Shown: in pieces, positions 43,901 through 50,999 of the stretch
How positions within the stretch are numbered: position 1 is the stretch's first letter
Layout: every line of letters begins with the position of its first letter
IMG/VR virus record: IMGVR_UViG_3300045971_000438
Span: 92,134-156,133 of that record
Direction: 5' to 3' (one strand)
Source: a virus
Length of the DNA stretch: 64,000 nucleotides
Notes under the pieces: generated by a model
Database searches by the model: none
Seen by the model: the letters and a program-made list of their open reading frames with translations, nothing else
What the model was told of the DNA's origin: nothing
Made by a program: the position numbers and the translations under genes

Positions 43901-46900
43901 GTAGTTCTAAAATTAAAGGTAGAATAATTACGAACTTTCGTATAAATCTAACTATGTCAGATAATTATTCTATTATTATGATGAAAGCTCCTATTTATAA
44001 TGTTTTAGATTTTAGAACTTCTTTATTTGATAATATTCCAACATTTGTATTAAGAAATGGCAAAGCCACTTTTGTTATTATAGAAAAACTTTTACCTAAT
44101 TCTATAGCACAAATTTATTGTTATTATCCATTAATAGGTTTTTTCAATGTAGTTCTTAATGATGTTTTTCTTAATTTAAAAATAAAAGTTCCAGAAAGAT
44201 ATTTAGTAGATTTTACTCCTGATACAGTAACTGCCTTTTTTGATATACGAATGGCTATTCCTGTTTTTGGATATGTTAATGGTCTGATTCATAATGATCT
44301 TAGTTATTTCAGAGGTTCTGCTACTTTAGGAATAATGGCTATTTTTCCTCCTGCTATTAAAATTGTAAGTTTTAAATTATCTGTTGCAGTAAGAATTTCA
44401 GTTAAATTCCTTAGTACTTTAGAATTAATAAATTTTAGATTGAATAGTTGGGTAGATGTTGTAGGTATTTTAAGTGGAATTAATGAAGAATTATTTAAGG
44501 AAGAAGATCCTCAATTTGACCATCAATTAATGTTAAATCAACAACAAAGATCAGGAGTTACCTCATTATTTAGATTATTTACTTATGTAATGCCTACGGC
44601 TATCAGTGGACGGTTATTACAATTTTTACCTAATGTATTTCCTAATTTTGTATTAAATAATCCAACTAATGGAATAAGATTTAATGTTTATGTTACTGCT
44701 TATGGTAATATCAATTTAGTATCTTTAGTTCAAGGTGAATTTATAATTGAAACTGAAGATTTAAGAAGTTGTGAAATAATTTTAAATCTTAAAGCTACTT
44801 CAGGAATTATCACTTCACAATTAAAAAATAGTTCTGCTAATTTTAAAGGTTCTATTGATATTGCAGTTTTCTTAGATAAAGTAACAGAGTTAGTAAAACC
44901 ATTTATTCTTTTAGAAGTTAAATCTACTAGACATGGAAGTCTTATTTTTAGAACACAAAATAATACTGGAATTTTTGTATGTAAGTCTATAAAAGACCAA
45001 TATGCAGGACCTTGGTTATCTGTTTTAGATAATGTTAAATTTGTTCTTTTTCAACTTAAAATTCCATATAGATTATATTGTGTTATAGATTCAAATACAG
45101 TTAGATGTTATTGCAATATTGCAATCCATGTTAGTTGTGGTGGTAGATTAAGTTCCGAAACTGATTCTGTTTTACCTACAATTTTATCACAAGATAGTAA
45201 TCTTAGAATTTTATTAATTACAGAAGATTTAATAGGTAAAATAAAACTAGGAATTGCTCCAGCAGTAGATGGATTATTTAAAGTTATTACTGAAAAATTT
45301 ATAGTAGATATTCATTTAAAAACTCCTACTAGTGGGCATTTATTTGTGGTAACAGCACCACCCAGTTTAGTAAGATTTAGAATGAATAAAGAAATCTATG
45401 GAAAAATGGTTCCATGGGATTACATAGTAAGTAACAATCCACCTTTATATAAACTAGATTTAAAAGATCCAATATATCAAGGAATTGATATTACAGAATG
45501 GATGTTTGACCCTACAAAATGTGATATTTTTAAAAGAACAGCTTTTGTTATTCCGCAAATAGAATTATACACACCCATACCTGCTAAAATTCGCATGAAT
45601 TTGCTTCCAGGAAAAGAAGAACAATTTGCAGATACATATATGGTTTGGAATAGTTATATTAATAAATGGGAGTGGGGTACAACTAGAACATTACCTAATC
45701 CTTGGTTTAGTGCTTCTGGTATTGTAGATATTTTTGGATTTATGGAAACAGGTATTACTGGAGTAAAAGAAGTTTTATTTTATTTATCTATAAAGGTGTT
45801 TTCAGGAAAATGGGAATCTAAATTAGATGGAGTAAAAAAGACAGATCTTAGATTAAGGAATGTTTTTAGTATTGGTTTCTTTTTAGAATTTCAAACAGGT
45901 CCTGCTACTTTTTATATTGCGGCTACTGCAACAAATCCTAGTTATTTTGCAATTATTACAGATCATGTAAATTGTGCTATTTATGCTACAGCACCTTTCT
46001 TTGCATTTTGTGATTTAGAATCTACTACAGAATCTATAAAAATAAGAATAGTTATAGATGTTGTTTTGTATAAGTGGGCATTTATATTTACTCAAACTGT
46101 CGATAGTGTTGCTGTTATTACTGGATTAATTTCATTTTCGCTTAATAGAATAGAATTAATTACTCAGGATATTATTAGTGATATTTTATTGATTGAATAT
46201 TTTATTTTAGGTAGAATGAACGCCTATTTAAGAGCTTGTACTGTTAGAATGAAAATAAATACCACTGGATTAAATCCAATTATAGGTTATTTTATAACTC
46301 ATACTGATTCTATTATTTTTCATACTGAAATTTATGCTTCTACAGGTTTATTTATTCTTGTGGGTACTAAAAATGCTACAATGAATTTTATAGGTAAAGT
46401 TGCACGACCATTAGTAATAGATTTTTATTTTAGAACTGAAAATTCTTTAAGTGCTATTTATTTGGTTGCACCTATATCAGGTTTGTTACAATCTAATTTA
46501 CAAGATATAGAAAATGATCTACAATTACTTTATATAAAACCTATTATAGGTCACTTATTTTCAGATTCAGATTCAATTTCATGTAATATTAGATTATATA
46601 TTCCTGTATATCTTACATTAGATCTTATATTGCAAGACATTATTACTGATATGGATATTAGAGTAATGGTTACTTTAACTCTAGAAAGTATTTTAGAGTC
46701 TTCAGTTTACTTTGGACGAGTTAATATTTACGAAAAAGAGGTGGAGCAAATTTCAGATTTATATTATGATATAGAAGGTGAAATATTACCAGACTCTCCT
46801 ACTTCAACTTTCAATAAAAAAGGCTTTGTACGTGTATATTCGGGTGAAACAGGGGAATTAGTAAAAGAGGTTTATACTACAGGTTCGACTTATAAAATTG

Positions 46901-46998
46901 CTAATCTTATTGAAGGGGAATATTCAGTAGTCTTAGATCCTGATGTTGAAAAAAGATTAAAAGTCCACAGTAAGATAATATTGGGAGAAGATGCCTAA
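40969..46998 (+). CDS. Giant repetitive beta-rich tail protein, 2009 aa
   Basis: GTG start. Almost the whole protein consists of short strands rich in Ile, Leu, Phe, Thr, Ser and Asn, with degenerate units of about 20-25 residues. Examples are VPIRIYIIFSTTLDN, IPIRIYLTLDFTTG, TPIRIYVDFRANTG, VPIQINIRFDCAFDN and IPVYLTLDLILQD, each often preceded by a GxLxSxT turn. The last 70 residues (KKGFVRVYSGETGELVKEVY, then EGEYSVVLDPD) resemble the regulatory-like C-terminal domain of the B proteins. This suggests an extended beta-solenoid or fibre shaft. I do not recognise the repeat family. Confidence 0.7.
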   Translation: MSNYVPTPSTNINLVFLEELLPPLGNDVDLELSRVVLYGELICTTDDILLDLVLYHYIWEKTLNLVVTTDDIVTDVHIAPNEGLWYLVPQQPIVFAFIDDTYTIPGAANVPFTFTPLTVQFKFLKFTVTADNVSIDLELFTQDIRDRFITYTLPTVGLFTAFFARPAFFTWISSLATILPLFACKYIPPRTANIFSTLANGSCSISGIVPIPVTGTLAATLGYTSCSVLGIVPIRIYIIFSTTLDNITPTFSLLRWDSVQGSFDCNTGSCSVIFNLYKAPVGNWLSTTENNTDLFTAVHLVGRLNSILAVNTSIFRTVHIVGILDSNTNCVFYLTGIIPIRIYLTLDFTTGTVIWVPLKEMIAEFSIDYYLDASDSIEHIQDISYFGDARNLFNNVHILTYINDAPNDLPIIQNLNYLSNLTSSEIIVNEEYALEGLADEHNYILQQYSVNLKESVIFEVLEYLVEVSLNKSNVITNSYSNILVSTEYINEISSSIIVEEQTDEAHFYWDLDTINLYQDSYSVNYELQSPTAAIINIVPDTPVTIIRFLVSLGAVIQGFTSSINVEIFLHIMEPKTIDLSFITDDSLFDSRGYSVLKIIIDAHTHNDYSLFSIVTFYGRLSITTASVISVIRGGIPTLISMNLITNKDVSLTTGHFLLTAASNYLVYINIDTGSVQANIFGVGANLGSLFVSGNPNEVYNLTDPITHKILRYWYALGVIFNGMIINPYALRAEIITPMVVCRFVALIPEPRQLTLALNLSPVIFRGRGYIRVTLIFNVILNNINGVFTLGYTNTKLQMDLFTAISRSTLSLTTPIRIYVDFRANTGDIHSDIFIRLSSLGKLQSDTLDSTSRIWGVQMVGTFDVVSRNVIPILELRIPFGITLAGDTGCPLGNIDLKVPIQINIRFDCAFDNALGGFKLRNPIVGSLETTTAFMFPKILISSIIGRLSTVTNNYLYINFYLKHRDLQTLELDLELEDCSSKIKGRIITNFRINLTMSDNYSIIMMKAPIYNVLDFRTSLFDNIPTFVLRNGKATFVIIEKLLPNSIAQIYCYYPLIGFFNVVLNDVFLNLKIKVPERYLVDFTPDTVTAFFDIRMAIPVFGYVNGLIHNDLSYFRGSATLGIMAIFPPAIKIVSFKLSVAVRISVKFLSTLELINFRLNSWVDVVGILSGINEELFKEEDPQFDHQLMLNQQQRSGVTSLFRLFTYVMPTAISGRLLQFLPNVFPNFVLNNPTNGIRFNVYVTAYGNINLVSLVQGEFIIETEDLRSCEIILNLKATSGIITSQLKNSSANFKGSIDIAVFLDKVTELVKPFILLEVKSTRHGSLIFRTQNNTGIFVCKSIKDQYAGPWLSVLDNVKFVLFQLKIPYRLYCVIDSNTVRCYCNIAIHVSCGGRLSSETDSVLPTILSQDSNLRILLITEDLIGKIKLGIAPAVDGLFKVITEKFIVDIHLKTPTSGHLFVVTAPPSLVRFRMNKEIYGKMVPWDYIVSNNPPLYKLDLKDPIYQGIDITEWMFDPTKCDIFKRTAFVIPQIELYTPIPAKIRMNLLPGKEEQFADTYMVWNSYINKWEWGTTRTLPNPWFSASGIVDIFGFMETGITGVKEVLFYLSIKVFSGKWESKLDGVKKTDLRLRNVFSIGFFLEFQTGPATFYIAATATNPSYFAIITDHVNCAIYATAPFFAFCDLESTTESIKIRIVIDVVLYKWAFIFTQTVDSVAVITGLISFSLNRIELITQDIISDILLIEYFILGRMNAYLRACTVRMKINTTGLNPIIGYFITHTDSIIFHTEIYASTGLFILVGTKNATMNFIGKVARPLVIDFYFRTENSLSAIYLVAPISGLLQSNLQDIENDLQLLYIKPIIGHLFSDSDSISCNIRLYIPVYLTLDLILQDIITDMDIRVMVTLTLESILESSVYFGRVNIYEKEVEQISDLYYDIEGEILPDSPTSTFNKKGFVRVYSGETGELVKEVYTTGSTYKIANLIEGEYSVVLDPDVEKRLKVHSKIILGEDA

Positions 46999-47044
46999 CT
47001 AGTTTATTATATCTATGTTAAAATATAGATTGAATTAAAGAACT

Positions 47045-47066
47045 ATGCTTAGTAATTGCTAGGCAT
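47045..47066 (+). terminator. Intergenic hairpin after the giant repetitive gene
   Basis: ATGCTTAG (47045-47052) pairs with CTAGGCAT (47059-47066), one wobble pair, around a six-base loop. It lies in the 100-base gap between the repetitive protein and the split gene. An A/T-rich tract rather than a clean T run follows, so it may be a weak terminator. Confidence 0.45.
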
Positions 47067-47098
47067 TTAAATAAAAACACTATAGGAATCAAAGACTT

Positions 47099-47866
47099 AT
47101 GACAATCAAATTTGCCACCGCTATAAGAAATTCCCGTGCAGGATCCATAGCCACAGCGATAGATGCTGGAGCTACTCCAGGAACTCTTAAACTTTACACA
47201 GGTAGTAGACCTGCCACTTCTGGAGGTGCTATTGATCCTTTCAACAACATTCTATTAGGTACATTGACATTCAGTAAACCATGTTCAGCTTCTATTGATA
47301 ATGGTGTATTAACATTTTCTGCCATTGCTCAAGACACGGCTGCGGATAATAACGGAACTGCAAGTTGGGCACGGATCAATAACGGGGATGGTGGTTACGT
47401 TATGGATCTTGATGTTTCAAACAATAGCGGAAGCGGGGACATAAAACTTAATGAGATTATAGAAATAGAAATCTCTGGGTTCATTGCAGAGTAATCTGCA
47501 ACAGCAAACTATGTGAATTGCTGGGATCTCTTATTCATTATCGGGTGAATAAGACAATCAGCAGCCAAGCTAAAATGGATTTTGGAAGGTTCAACGACTA
47601 TCCAAAGCAGATGGATTATTTAAAATAATCCGGGTAAGTGAGTAGAGTACGAATCAAGTGATTCGGAAGTGCATAGCCCCTAATTAAGATAGCATGATGC
47701 TAGGTAGGGTGAAGAAATAGTCTCAACATTACAGGTGACTGTAAGCAGCTTTAAAAAGCGGAATAGATTTAACGAATCTATTTGAAGGTGATGCAATAGT
47801 ACCGATATAATCCAAGGAGGACCTATCAGCGTGATCTCGGCATCTATAACCGAAGGAAACGCCTAG
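47099..47866 (+). CDS. Tail-associated protein split by a group I intron (two exons)
   Basis: Exon 1 is 47099 to about 47460 and exon 2 runs to TAG 47864-47866; the piece between is a group I intron. Exon 1 (MTIKFATAIRNSRAGSIATA, later LYTGSRPATSGG and DTAADNNGTASWARINNGDG) belongs to a common small phage structural protein. Family members end in a hydrophobic strand pair finishing ITEGN. That ending is missing from the unspliced frame, which runs into intron sequence and stops at 47494. It is found instead just before 47866 as ISVISASITEGNA. The spliced product is about 136-140 residues. The exact junction is uncertain by a few codons. Confidence 0.8.
47461..47817 (+). mobile_element. Group I self-splicing intron (IA-like), no internal ORF
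   Basis: All four core elements are present in order: P (AATTGCTGGGA, 47516-47526), Q (CAATCAGCAGCC, 47555-47566), R (TTCAACGACTA, 47590-47600) and S (GAAGAAATAGTC, 47711-47722). P1 pairs exon AGATTAT (47454-47460) with GTAATCT (47491-47497), giving a U-G at the splice site. P5 is TCTTATTCA/TGAATAAGA. P3 pairs CTATGTG (47509-47515) with TGCATAG (47670-47676). P7 pairs GACTA with TAGTC. Two extra hairpins lie between (47613-47631, 47651-47664), as in subgroup IA. P9 is TTACAG-GTGA-CTGTAA (47729-47744). The 3' end is either G47817 or nearer 47804. Confidence 0.88.
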
Positions 47867-47887
47867 CTTGTATAACTGCTTTAATGC

Positions 47888-47916
47888 TTGACAAATCCTT
47901 TTAGTTGGTTTAAACT
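47888..47916 (+). promoter_or_regulatory. Sigma70-type promoter for the HNH endonuclease gene
   Basis: TTGACA (47888-47893), 17 bases, then TAAACT (47911-47916), all after the exon 2 stop codon. The -35 box is perfect and the spacing optimal, so the endonuclease gene can be expressed independently of the tail operon. Confidence 0.7.
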
Positions 47917-47941
47917 CTTAGTCGTAAATTAACCGACTAAG
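47917..47941. promoter_or_regulatory. Palindrome at the transcription start, next to the endonuclease ribosome-binding site
   Basis: CTTAGTCG (47917-47924) and CGACTAAG (47934-47941) are perfect 8-bp arms around a nine-base loop, directly after the -10 box and touching the GAGGA Shine-Dalgarno at 47941-47945. It could be an operator or a translation-limiting RNA hairpin. Confidence 0.65.
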
Positions 47942-47952
47942 AGGATTTTCAA

Positions 47953-48675
47953 ATGTTAAAAAAATTATGTAAAGAGAGTGGATGTGATAGACCTGCGAGA
48001 GCTATAGGTTTATGTACTCTTCACTATAATAGATTAAAACCTATAAAGAATTTAAAAAAATGTTCTGTTGAAAATTGTGTACAATTAACAGCAGGAAAAA
48101 ATGGAGTATGTAAAGAACATTATCAAGAATTTTTAAGAAATGGTACGATAAAAAGTTATGAAAGGGATCCAATAGAAATTAGATTTAAATCTAAATATAA
48201 AGTAGATTTAAATACAGATTGTTGGAATTGGACTGCTAGTAAGGATGATTGTGGTTATGGTTATTTCTTAAAAGATGGTAGACCACATAGAGCACATAGA
48301 ATTAGTTATGAATTTCATAAAGGTCCTATTCCAGAAGGAATAGAAGTTTGTCATACTTGTGATAATCCTCCTTGTGTTAATCCAGATCATTTATTTCTTG
48401 GAACACATAAAGTAAATATGGGTGATATGGTTAATAAAGGAAGAAGTAAAGGTACTCCTGGAGAAGCCCACAATAAAGCTAAATTGACAGATGAAAAAGT
48501 TTTAGAGATACGACGACTTTTTAATGCTGGATATTCTGAATCAGCTTTAGTAAAGAAATTCAAAGTTTGTCAGAGTACGATAAATAGAGTTATACTAAGA
48601 CAGACTTGGTCTCATGTAAAAGAACCTGAACCTGAAAAATTAACATTTAAAACACGAGTTAAAACTCATGTTTAA
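47953..48675 (+). CDS. HNH homing endonuclease with zinc-finger-like N-terminus and HTH C-terminus (240 aa)
   Basis: It cuts DNA to spread itself and probably the neighbouring intron. Residues 6-57 hold two short Cys/His units (CKESGC with CTLH; CSVENC with CKEH) that look like small zinc fingers. The HNH nuclease spans about 90-165: CWNWTASKDDCGYG, then HRAHRISYEFHKGP (His115), VCHTCDNPPCVNPDHLFLGT (Cys133, His134, Asn143, His146). Residues 178-220 are a helix-turn-helix for target recognition. The gene lies downstream of exon 2, outside the intron, with its own promoter. Its codon use is as AT-rich as its neighbours. Confidence 0.9.
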   Translation: MLKKLCKESGCDRPARAIGLCTLHYNRLKPIKNLKKCSVENCVQLTAGKNGVCKEHYQEFLRNGTIKSYERDPIEIRFKSKYKVDLNTDCWNWTASKDDCGYGYFLKDGRPHRAHRISYEFHKGPIPEGIEVCHTCDNPPCVNPDHLFLGTHKVNMGDMVNKGRSKGTPGEAHNKAKLTDEKVLEIRRLFNAGYSESALVKKFKVCQSTINRVILRQTWSHVKEPEPEKLTFKTRVKTHV

Positions 48676-48880
48676 AAAAAGAACAAAAACTAGAGTTAGC
48701 AAGCAGATTACTTTAGAACAAGTTGAATTTATTAAATTCAGATTGAAGTCTGGAGAAGATATTCCTTCTTTAGCAAAAGAATATGATCTAACAGTTACAC
48801 GAATTGCTGCGATAGGTAAACACGTTCTTAAAACCCATATTAAAAGTGGTTTGAAACTTCGTAAATGTAGTTTGCGGTAG
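48668..48880 (+). CDS. Small HTH protein following the HNH endonuclease (70 aa)
   Basis: A basic 70-residue protein whose centre (ITLEQVEFIKFRLKSGEDIP, then SLAKEYDLTVTRIAAIGKHV) is a helix-turn-helix of the same style as the endonuclease's C-terminal domain. It starts eight bases before the endonuclease stop, and both proteins share a KTRV basic stretch at the junction. It could be a detached duplicate of the DNA-binding domain or a regulator of the cassette. A double-hairpin terminator follows. Confidence 0.65.
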   Translation: MFKKRTKTRVSKQITLEQVEFIKFRLKSGEDIPSLAKEYDLTVTRIAAIGKHVLKTHIKSGLKLRKCSLR

Positions 48881-48883
48881 TTC

Positions 48884-48961
48884 GAGAAAGTGGCTGTTTA
48901 AGCCAAGAATCTGGCTGTTTAAGCCATTTTTTCAAATTAGCATTATCAGTGTGAAGCTTTA
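48884..48961. repeat. Intergenic element B (inverted homologue of 12279-12356)
   Basis: It contains 25 bases (48935-48959) identical to the reverse complement of 12281-12305, with alignable sequence on one side through the GGCTGTTTAAGCC units to GAGAAAG. A 12-bp direct repeat TGTGAAGCTTTA occurs at 48950-48961 and 48965-48976. Confidence 0.85.
48891..48932 (+). terminator. Tandem hairpins with T-tract ending the endonuclease transcript
   Basis: TGGCTGTTTAAGCCA forms a 5-bp stem at 48891-48905 and again at 48912-48926. The second copy is followed directly by TTTTTT (48927-48932), the form of an intrinsic terminator. Confidence 0.7.
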
Positions 48962-49002
48962 TACTGTGAAGCTTTAAAACGCTTATTTTTGGGGATAAAG
49001 TT

Positions 49003-49104
49003 ATGGCTATGAAAACACAACAAGATAGAGATTTTGATGCTTTAACTGCAAAAGTAATCGTATTTGTTTTAGTAGTGGTGGCGTTGGTTTTATTTTTTGT
49101 TTAG
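49003..49104 (+). CDS. Small single-span membrane protein, 33 aa
   Basis: The ORF has a GGGGA Shine-Dalgarno. It encodes a charged N-terminal 16 residues (MAMKTQQDRDFDALTAK) followed by a purely hydrophobic stretch VIVFVLVVVALVLFFV that reaches the C-terminus. This would insert once in the membrane with the N-terminus probably in the cytoplasm. It precedes a tail gene by nine bases. Small membrane peptides in late phage operons sometimes aid lysis or exclusion; nothing here specifies which. Confidence 0.55.
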   Translation: MAMKTQQDRDFDALTAKVIVFVLVVVALVLFFV

Positions 49105-49113
49105 GAATTAATT

Positions 49114-50781
49114 ATGGCAGTTTCAAGTAATCTTGGGGCGTATGTTCAGCTTAAGTTATCTGGAGGCACAGGTAACCAAGACGGTAATTCTTCATTAGGT
49201 GGAGTAGTTTCAAGTAAAACTATAACCAGCCAGACAGTGGCTACGTTATTAAGTGCAAAACCCTTAAAAAGGTTTGCAATATCTGCCATAACCAGTTCTG
49301 CCAAGCGTAGAACCAATTATCTTATAGATAGCATCACACAAAATTTTACTCTAAATCATAGTCCAGATCCTTTTATTTTAGGATTAACTTGGATTAATGC
49401 TTTACCTGCTAATATAACAAATCTTGTTCCAACAGGTTTAGGTACTGATACCAGTTATGCACTCTATTTTAAAAAAGTAGTTGTATCCACTTCGTTAACA
49501 GAATATTATGCCATTCTTATTCCAGATGTGTTTTTAGATAACGAACCATTGCTGGATGCTGAAACGGGTATCCAAGGAACTAAATCTTTGCTTTTTGAAA
49601 GTACTCCGTGGTCGTATGGAGTAGGTTATCCTACTTGGAATAAATATTATTTAGATAGCAATGGTGCTGTTCTAACATCTAGTTATGCTAAAAAGATTTT
49701 ATCTGTTACTACGAATACCAGTACTGGAGCACCTATTATTGGGACTTATCCGGCATTAGTAGCTATTACTGATCCTAAATCCATAAATGGTTATATTGAA
49801 TTTGGGTTGTCTTTTGCTTGGGCTAGTGGTGTGCAAGTTACGGGTACTATTTCTGCTGATTTAGATGGTGGAGTGTATCCATTTCAATTAAAAGTTAATG
49901 GTAATTCCTATAAGAAATTTGCAGTGGTAAATGATGCTCCTTTTGTGAGAAATACTTATACTGTCACTAATTTAGCCGCTCCTACTACAGATATACAAAG
50001 ACCTGACTATAAGTTTAATAATGGTATTACGGGAATTACTGTGCTTGATTCAGGTGGTTGGGCTATTGCATCAGACTATTCAGTAGTCTATGATATGGCT
50101 ACTAAACGTTGTGCTGTTCTTGAAAATAGATGGCAGGAAGATTTAAATTATATTCAAGCGGTGGGCAGCACCACTTACAATTTTGAAACCATTGTTTCGG
50201 AAGATGTTAATTATGCAGGTTGGCGTTATGGTGATTGGTCAGATGTATCTATAAATGGCAATTATAAACTCCATAATTCAGCAAAGAATAAATGGCTCAC
50301 TATTTCAGTTATTAATTCCATGTTACCTGTTTCTGGAAATAGATTTCAAATAGTAGATATTCAATCCAGTAATAAAAAGAATGAGTTATTTGATTCTATA
50401 AAACGAGCAGAAGCACATTTTGGTGATACGGAATATAGATCTTTTTATATTGCTAATACCCATGCAACAGAAGCTATGTGGCAAGTTAAAGTCTATATAG
50501 ATTCTCAACCAGTATCAGGAATAGATACACTAGAATTAGGATTAGATCCTGCTGGAATAGGCAATGGATCAACTACGGGGGTGGCTGTCACTATTGTAGA
50601 TGAGAGTACTGCTCCTGTTGGAGTTACTTTTACTACTCCAACTAAGTTAGCTCCTCTAGTAATAGGAGATTTATTACCCTATGAATGTGCTGCGGTTTGG
50701 ATTAAACGAACAGTACCGGAAGGAGTGGAATGTGACATTTGGGATAATTTTAGCAGTATTGGAGTATCTGGTCTAATTTAA
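49114..50781 (+). CDS. Tail fibre-like protein, unknown family, 555 aa
   Basis: A beta-rich, Thr/Ser/Tyr-rich protein without recognised domains. The N-terminal 70 residues are Ser/Gly/Thr-rich and may be an anchoring segment. The rest alternates strands with aromatic turns (YGVGYPTWNKYYLD, VEFGLSFAWASG-like stretches), and the C-terminus includes a compact YECAAVWIKRTVPEG block. No signal peptide or membrane helix. It begins the second group of host-interaction genes after the intron locus, which suggests a structural fibre or baseplate-edge protein. Confidence 0.6.
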   Translation: MAVSSNLGAYVQLKLSGGTGNQDGNSSLGGVVSSKTITSQTVATLLSAKPLKRFAISAITSSAKRRTNYLIDSITQNFTLNHSPDPFILGLTWINALPANITNLVPTGLGTDTSYALYFKKVVVSTSLTEYYAILIPDVFLDNEPLLDAETGIQGTKSLLFESTPWSYGVGYPTWNKYYLDSNGAVLTSSYAKKILSVTTNTSTGAPIIGTYPALVAITDPKSINGYIEFGLSFAWASGVQVTGTISADLDGGVYPFQLKVNGNSYKKFAVVNDAPFVRNTYTVTNLAAPTTDIQRPDYKFNNGITGITVLDSGGWAIASDYSVVYDMATKRCAVLENRWQEDLNYIQAVGSTTYNFETIVSEDVNYAGWRYGDWSDVSINGNYKLHNSAKNKWLTISVINSMLPVSGNRFQIVDIQSSNKKNELFDSIKRAEAHFGDTEYRSFYIANTHATEAMWQVKVYIDSQPVSGIDTLELGLDPAGIGNGSTTGVAVTIVDESTAPVGVTFTTPTKLAPLVIGDLLPYECAAVWIKRTVPEGVECDIWDNFSSIGVSGLI

Positions 50782-50792
50782 AGGGGATTAAT

Positions 50793-50993
50793 ATGTTAGA
50801 TTATCAACAAAGAGTTATTGATGAAAAAATAGAATTAGATGAAAAACTTGAAAAATTATTGATTTTTATTTCTTCTGATTTTTTTTCTAAAACAATATCT
50901 TTTGAAGAACAAATTAGATTAAGAAAACAGTCTGTAAGTATGACAGCATATTCAGAAATTTTAGCAGAAAGAATAGAAGCATTTAGTCTTTAA
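50793..50993 (+). CDS. Small helical protein, 66 aa
   Basis: Highly charged and helical with heptad-like spacing (DEKIELDEKLEKLLIFISSD, later EEQIRLRKQSV), so probably a short coiled coil. GGGG/GGAT ribosome-binding site. It lies between a fibre-like gene and the subtilase-fold gene with spacings under 12 bases. Phage proteins of this shape are often oligomerisation or crosslinking accessory factors; the exact role is unknown. Confidence 0.6.
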   Translation: MLDYQQRVIDEKIELDEKLEKLLIFISSDFFSKTISFEEQIRLRKQSVSMTAYSEILAERIEAFSL

Positions 50994-50999
50994 TATCTT

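Noticed and set aside
47461-47494. Native C-terminus (IEIEISGFIAE-like) of the 47099 gene
   Set aside because: These codons form part of the intron's P1 region, and the family's expected ending is found downstream before 47866.
47495-47952. tRNA or other known non-coding RNA in the 458-base gap
   Set aside because: The hairpins fit group I intron pairings; no cloverleaf or anticodon arm was found. The last 86 bases hold the promoter and palindrome of the HNH gene.
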